Shown in pieces: positions 15,430 through 17,896 of a stretch of 17,896 nucleotides of DNA. Each line of letters starts with the position of its first letter. The first letter of the stretch is position 1. The notes below the pieces were generated by a model. That model saw nothing but the letters and a program-made list of their open reading frames with translations. It did not search any database and was not told the DNA's origin. The translations under genes and the position numbers were made by a program. The stretch spans positions 1-17,896 of the forward strand of contig UQNM01000050.1 in assembly GCA_900542395.1 (NCBI GenBank), given 5' to 3'. The DNA is from an uncultured Eubacteriales bacterium (GTDB lineage: Bacteria > Bacillota > Clostridia > Christensenellales > Aristaeellaceae).

Positions 15430-17704
15430 TCTGTTCTTTGCGCAGCCGTGGCTCCTGCTGCTGGCCGTTCCGGCCGTGGCGTTTGTGCTGCTGGCGCCGC
15501 GCCTGCTGCGCCGGGAAAAGGAAAAGAGCCGGTCGGATCGCGCGGCGGCGATTCTGCGCGCGGCGGCCGTGGCGCTGCTGGCGGTCATCGCCGCGGGGCC
15601 GGGGGGAACGCGCTACCTGACCGAGCGGCAGACGGTGGTGCTGCTGGATCAATCGGCGAGCATGGAGCCCGTGCGCGCGCAGGCGGACGCATGGGCGGAG
15701 GAAGCGAAGCGGGACGAGCACACGACGGTTCTGCCGTTTGCCGCGCCGGATGAAGCGGGCGCAATCGCTTCGGATGGGACGGATATCGCGGCGGCCATCG
15801 ACGAGGCGGCTTCACGCTTTGCGGGGCCGGGCGGCAGAAGGATCATCCTGATTTCGGACGGCGTGCAGACGCAGGGCGACGCGCTGACTGCGGCAGAGGC
15901 CGCGGCACAGGCGGGTATTCGGCTCGACGCGGTGCAGATGAAGCCCGAGTTCCCCGCGCCGCAGGCGGAGCTGGCGGCGTTTGAGTTGCCCGCCGAGGCG
16001 ATGGAAGGGCGGCACATGGAGGCGGCGGTGACGGTGCTGGCCGACACGCAGGGCGAGGCCGCGCTGCGCATCTGGGACGGTGAAACGCTGCTGCATGAAC
16101 AGCGCGTGGCGCTGACGGCGGGCAGGCAGACGTTTGCCTGCGCCATCGAGGCCGGGGCGGTCGGCGCGCACACCCTGCGCGCGGAGGTGGCGCTGCCGGG
16201 CGACACGATTGCGGAAAACGACAGCCTGACGGCGACGATGAACGTCAGCCGCGGGGAAAAGGTTCTGCTGGTGGACGGAACGGGCGCGCAGGCGCAGCAG
16301 CTTGAGCAGCTTCTCCGCGCGGAAGGCGTTCAGGTGGCCGTGACCGACCCGAAGAATGTGCCCGAAAGCGTCGATGCGCTGTGCGAATACGGCCTGACGG
16401 TGCTGATGAACGTGCACGCGGGCGATCTGCCGGAAGGATGGGACGACGTGCTGCGGCAGGCGGTGGAAAACCACGGGCGGAGCGTGCTGACGACGGGCGG
16501 CGAAAACACGTATCTCTACGGCGGCATGAAGGATTCCGGCTACGAGGCGCTGCTTCCGATTCGGATGAGCGTGGAGGAAAAGGAGAGCGTCGATCCGGTG
16601 GGGCTGATGCTGGTCATCGACACGACGGATTCCATGACGCGCGAATCCATCGGCGTGCCGATCGACATGGCGAGGCGCGGCGCGATCAAGTGCGTGGACG
16701 CGCTCAACGGCAACGACTACGCGGGCGTCATCACGTTTTCAGACGACGCGCAGATGCTCGTGGAAATGACGGCGATGGGGGACAAGAAGCCGGTGCTGGA
16801 TGCGATCAACAGCATCGAAACCGCCGACCCCAACAAGCTGACGCGATTCACCGGGGCGCTGCGTCTGGCCTGCGACACGCTCAAGGCGTTTGACGGCACG
16901 AAGCGCAAGCACGTGATGTTCATCACCGACGGCAGCCCGGCGGACGCGCAGGCGGGCTTTGAGCAGATTGCCAAGGAGATGCGCGCAAACGGCATCACGC
17001 TCTCCACGATCGTCGTGGGGCGGCTGGTCAACGTGGTCAACATGCTGGAAAATCTCGCGTATATCGGCGGCGGCCGCTGCTATCTGGTGGAAAGCGGCCG
17101 GGACTTGTCGGATATCATGTCGGTGGATTCGGTGCTCTCGCAGGTGGAATACACGGTCAAAGCGCCGTTTAAGCCCGAGCGCGGCGCGTATGACGCGGCC
17201 TTTGCCGATGAAGAGGAGATCGTTCAGCTCTTTGGCTATGTCCGCGCGACGGCAAAGGGCGACGCGGATGTGATTCTCAAAACGCCGGAGGGGCGGCCTA
17301 TCTACGCGGTGCGCAATGCCGGAGCGGGCAAAGCGGCGAGCTGGATGAGCGACCTGAGCGGCGAATGGTCGCGCACGTGGTACGCCAGCGAGCAGGGAAA
17401 GCGCATGATTCAGAAGATGATTCACGGCCTGCTGCCGCAGACGCTCTCGGCGGTTGACGAATCGAAGACGCAGACGCGCCCGAGCGAGTACGATCTGCTG
17501 GACAGGCCGGACGGCGGCGCGCTGCTGATGGAGATGTGCGCGCGAACGGGCGGCACAGTCTTCTCCTCGTGGGCGGATGCGCAGGCGGTGGAACTGCCGC
17601 CGGTGGCGCAGCCGATTGACCCGGTGCTGCCGCTGTCCATGCTGGCGATGGCCTGCCTGCTGGCGGATATCCTGCTGCGCAGGACAAAGGCCATGCGGCG
17701 ATAA
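15416..17704 (+). CDS. Membrane protein with two VWA domains flanking a glutamine-amidotransferase-like domain
   Basis: A 762-residue protein. Helices at about 9-28 and 45-61 are followed by a first VWA-like domain with DQSAS (78-82), a beta-rich domain (about 185-275), a class I glutamine-amidotransferase-like domain (about 281-383: KVLLVDGTG and TTGGENTYLYGG) with no catalytic cysteine at the expected turn, and a second, more complete VWA domain (about 395-570). The second VWA has metal-site residues in DTTDS (402-406), T479 in RFTGALRLA, and D505 in ITDGSP. A C-terminal helix (about 738-755) ends in RRTKAMRR. It starts with GTG at 15416, 14 bases before the batA stop, with GGGGGATG just upstream. 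It is the last gene of the operon. Probable role: surface-exposed scaffold, with two metal-dependent binding sites, that works with MoxR. Confidence 0.85.
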   Translation: MKSIDLFFAQPWLLLLAVPAVAFVLLAPRLLRREKEKSRSDRAAAILRAAAVALLAVIAAGPGGTRYLTERQTVVLLDQSASMEPVRAQADAWAEEAKRDEHTTVLPFAAPDEAGAIASDGTDIAAAIDEAASRFAGPGGRRIILISDGVQTQGDALTAAEAAAQAGIRLDAVQMKPEFPAPQAELAAFELPAEAMEGRHMEAAVTVLADTQGEAALRIWDGETLLHEQRVALTAGRQTFACAIEAGAVGAHTLRAEVALPGDTIAENDSLTATMNVSRGEKVLLVDGTGAQAQQLEQLLRAEGVQVAVTDPKNVPESVDALCEYGLTVLMNVHAGDLPEGWDDVLRQAVENHGRSVLTTGGENTYLYGGMKDSGYEALLPIRMSVEEKESVDPVGLMLVIDTTDSMTRESIGVPIDMARRGAIKCVDALNGNDYAGVITFSDDAQMLVEMTAMGDKKPVLDAINSIETADPNKLTRFTGALRLACDTLKAFDGTKRKHVMFITDGSPADAQAGFEQIAKEMRANGITLSTIVVGRLVNVVNMLENLAYIGGGRCYLVESGRDLSDIMSVDSVLSQVEYTVKAPFKPERGAYDAAFADEEEIVQLFGYVRATAKGDADVILKTPEGRPIYAVRNAGAGKAASWMSDLSGEWSRTWYASEQGKRMIQKMIHGLLPQTLSAVDESKTQTRPSEYDLLDRPDGGALLMEMCARTGGTVFSSWADAQAVELPPVAQPIDPVLPLSMLAMACLLADILLRRTKAMRR

Positions 17705-17720
17705 AATATGGAGAAATAAA

Positions 17721-17764
17721 GAAAAAGCCGATGCTGCTCCCGTGTGGAGCGGCGTCGGCGTTTT
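17721..17764. terminator. Bidirectional intrinsic terminator at the end of the MoxR-VWA operon
   Basis: A 14-bp stem, 17727-17740 (GCCGATGCTGCTCC) with 17746-17759 (GGAGCGGCGTCGGC), including two wobble pairs and a 5-base loop. GTTTT follows on the plus strand. On the minus strand the stem is followed by TTTTTCTTTATTTC, so it also ends the gene entering from the right. Confidence 0.9.
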
Positions 17765-17788
17765 GCGGAGGGGTGTTTTTTGTTTGAT

Positions 17789-17896
17789 TTATTGTAGTCC
17801 GGTCTGTTCGGCGTCAGAAGGTTTAGACAACACCATCACCGTCTCAAGGGCTTCGCGGGATTCCAAGGGGTATTCGGTGACCTGACCGCCCTTTGT
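17789..17896 (-). CDS. C-terminal end of an unidentified minus-strand protein (partial)
   Basis: The last 35 codons and a TAA stop of a gene beginning beyond the right edge. The tail reads TKGGQVTEYPLESREALETV then MVLSKPSDAEQTGLQ. The ETVMVLSKP stretch is like the end of several methyltransferase families (for example the VETVVLLSK ending of RlmD/TrmA-type enzymes), but this is too short for a call. The neighbouring terminator, with a strong T-run on this strand, supports it as a real gene end. Confidence 0.5.
   Translation of the reverse strand, partial: TKGGQVTEYPLESREALETVMVLSKPSDAEQTGLQ

Noticed and set aside
13471..15588. A 705-codon minus-strand open frame opposite the BatA-like gene.
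   Set aside because: It is mostly arginine, histidine, alanine and glutamine, spans parts of three genes on the other strand, and has no family features. It is a GC-driven shadow.

Overview
The window is about 17.9 kb of GC-rich DNA (I estimate a little over 60% G+C) with tightly packed genes, strong G-rich Shine-Dalgarno sites and intrinsic terminators. The gene families are a two-subunit iron-sulfur L-serine dehydratase, a KapD-like exonuclease, an M55 D-aminopeptidase, a DeoD-type phosphorylase, and a Tat-like secreted fumarate-reductase-type flavoprotein with an FMN-binding tail. Together they suggest a high-GC anaerobic Firmicute of the Clostridia, probably a gut organism. This placement is inference; no rRNA or other marker gene is present. 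There are no tRNAs, CRISPR arrays, insertion sequences or phage genes that I can support.

Left part (1-4735): the last codons of an unidentified gene end at 104 and face the minus-strand sdaAB-sdaAA operon across a shared hairpin terminator. A plus-strand DEDDh exonuclease with a C-terminal zinc-ribbon-like segment follows, and converges on a minus-strand deoD-dppA operon (purine nucleoside phosphorylase plus M55 D-aminopeptidase). That operon has the clearest promoter in the window, an extended -10 TATAAT with a 17-bp spacer.

Middle part (4736-9224): a HAD phosphatase and an N-acetylneuraminate lyase-like aldolase form a two-gene operon closed by a terminator. Then comes a gene-poor stretch holding a 59-codon open frame with an 8-G tract, followed by a terminator and an AT-richer regulatory region. 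A TTGACA promoter in that region drives a 661-residue exported flavoprotein: Tat-like signal, FAD_binding_2 domain, and a C-terminal FMN-binding domain with a DxxSGAT flavinylation motif. Its arginine codons are all CGT/CGC and it has its own terminator, which suggests a strongly expressed monocistronic gene. Its substrate cannot be read from the sequence, because the usual fumarate-reductase active-site arginine motif is changed.

Right part (9225-17704): a LysR-type regulator is followed at short spacing by five co-directional genes: a three-TM membrane protein with a long helical domain, a MoxR AAA+ ATPase, a DUF58 protein, a BatA-like VWA membrane protein, and a large membrane protein with a VWA / glutamine-amidotransferase-like / VWA arrangement. 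DUF58 and batA overlap by 4 bp, and batA and the last gene by 14 bp, so they are probably translationally coupled. This is a MoxR-VWA (Bat-type) module: an ATPase that probably remodels or loads a client through metal-binding VWA proteins at the membrane. A 14-bp-stem terminator ends it and also serves a minus-strand gene whose last 35 codons enter from the right edge.

I see no clearly new defence or mobile system. The most interesting items are the secreted flavoprotein of unknown substrate with a candidate operator upstream, the LysR-led MoxR-VWA operon with its double-VWA protein, and the small open frame with the poly-G tract.
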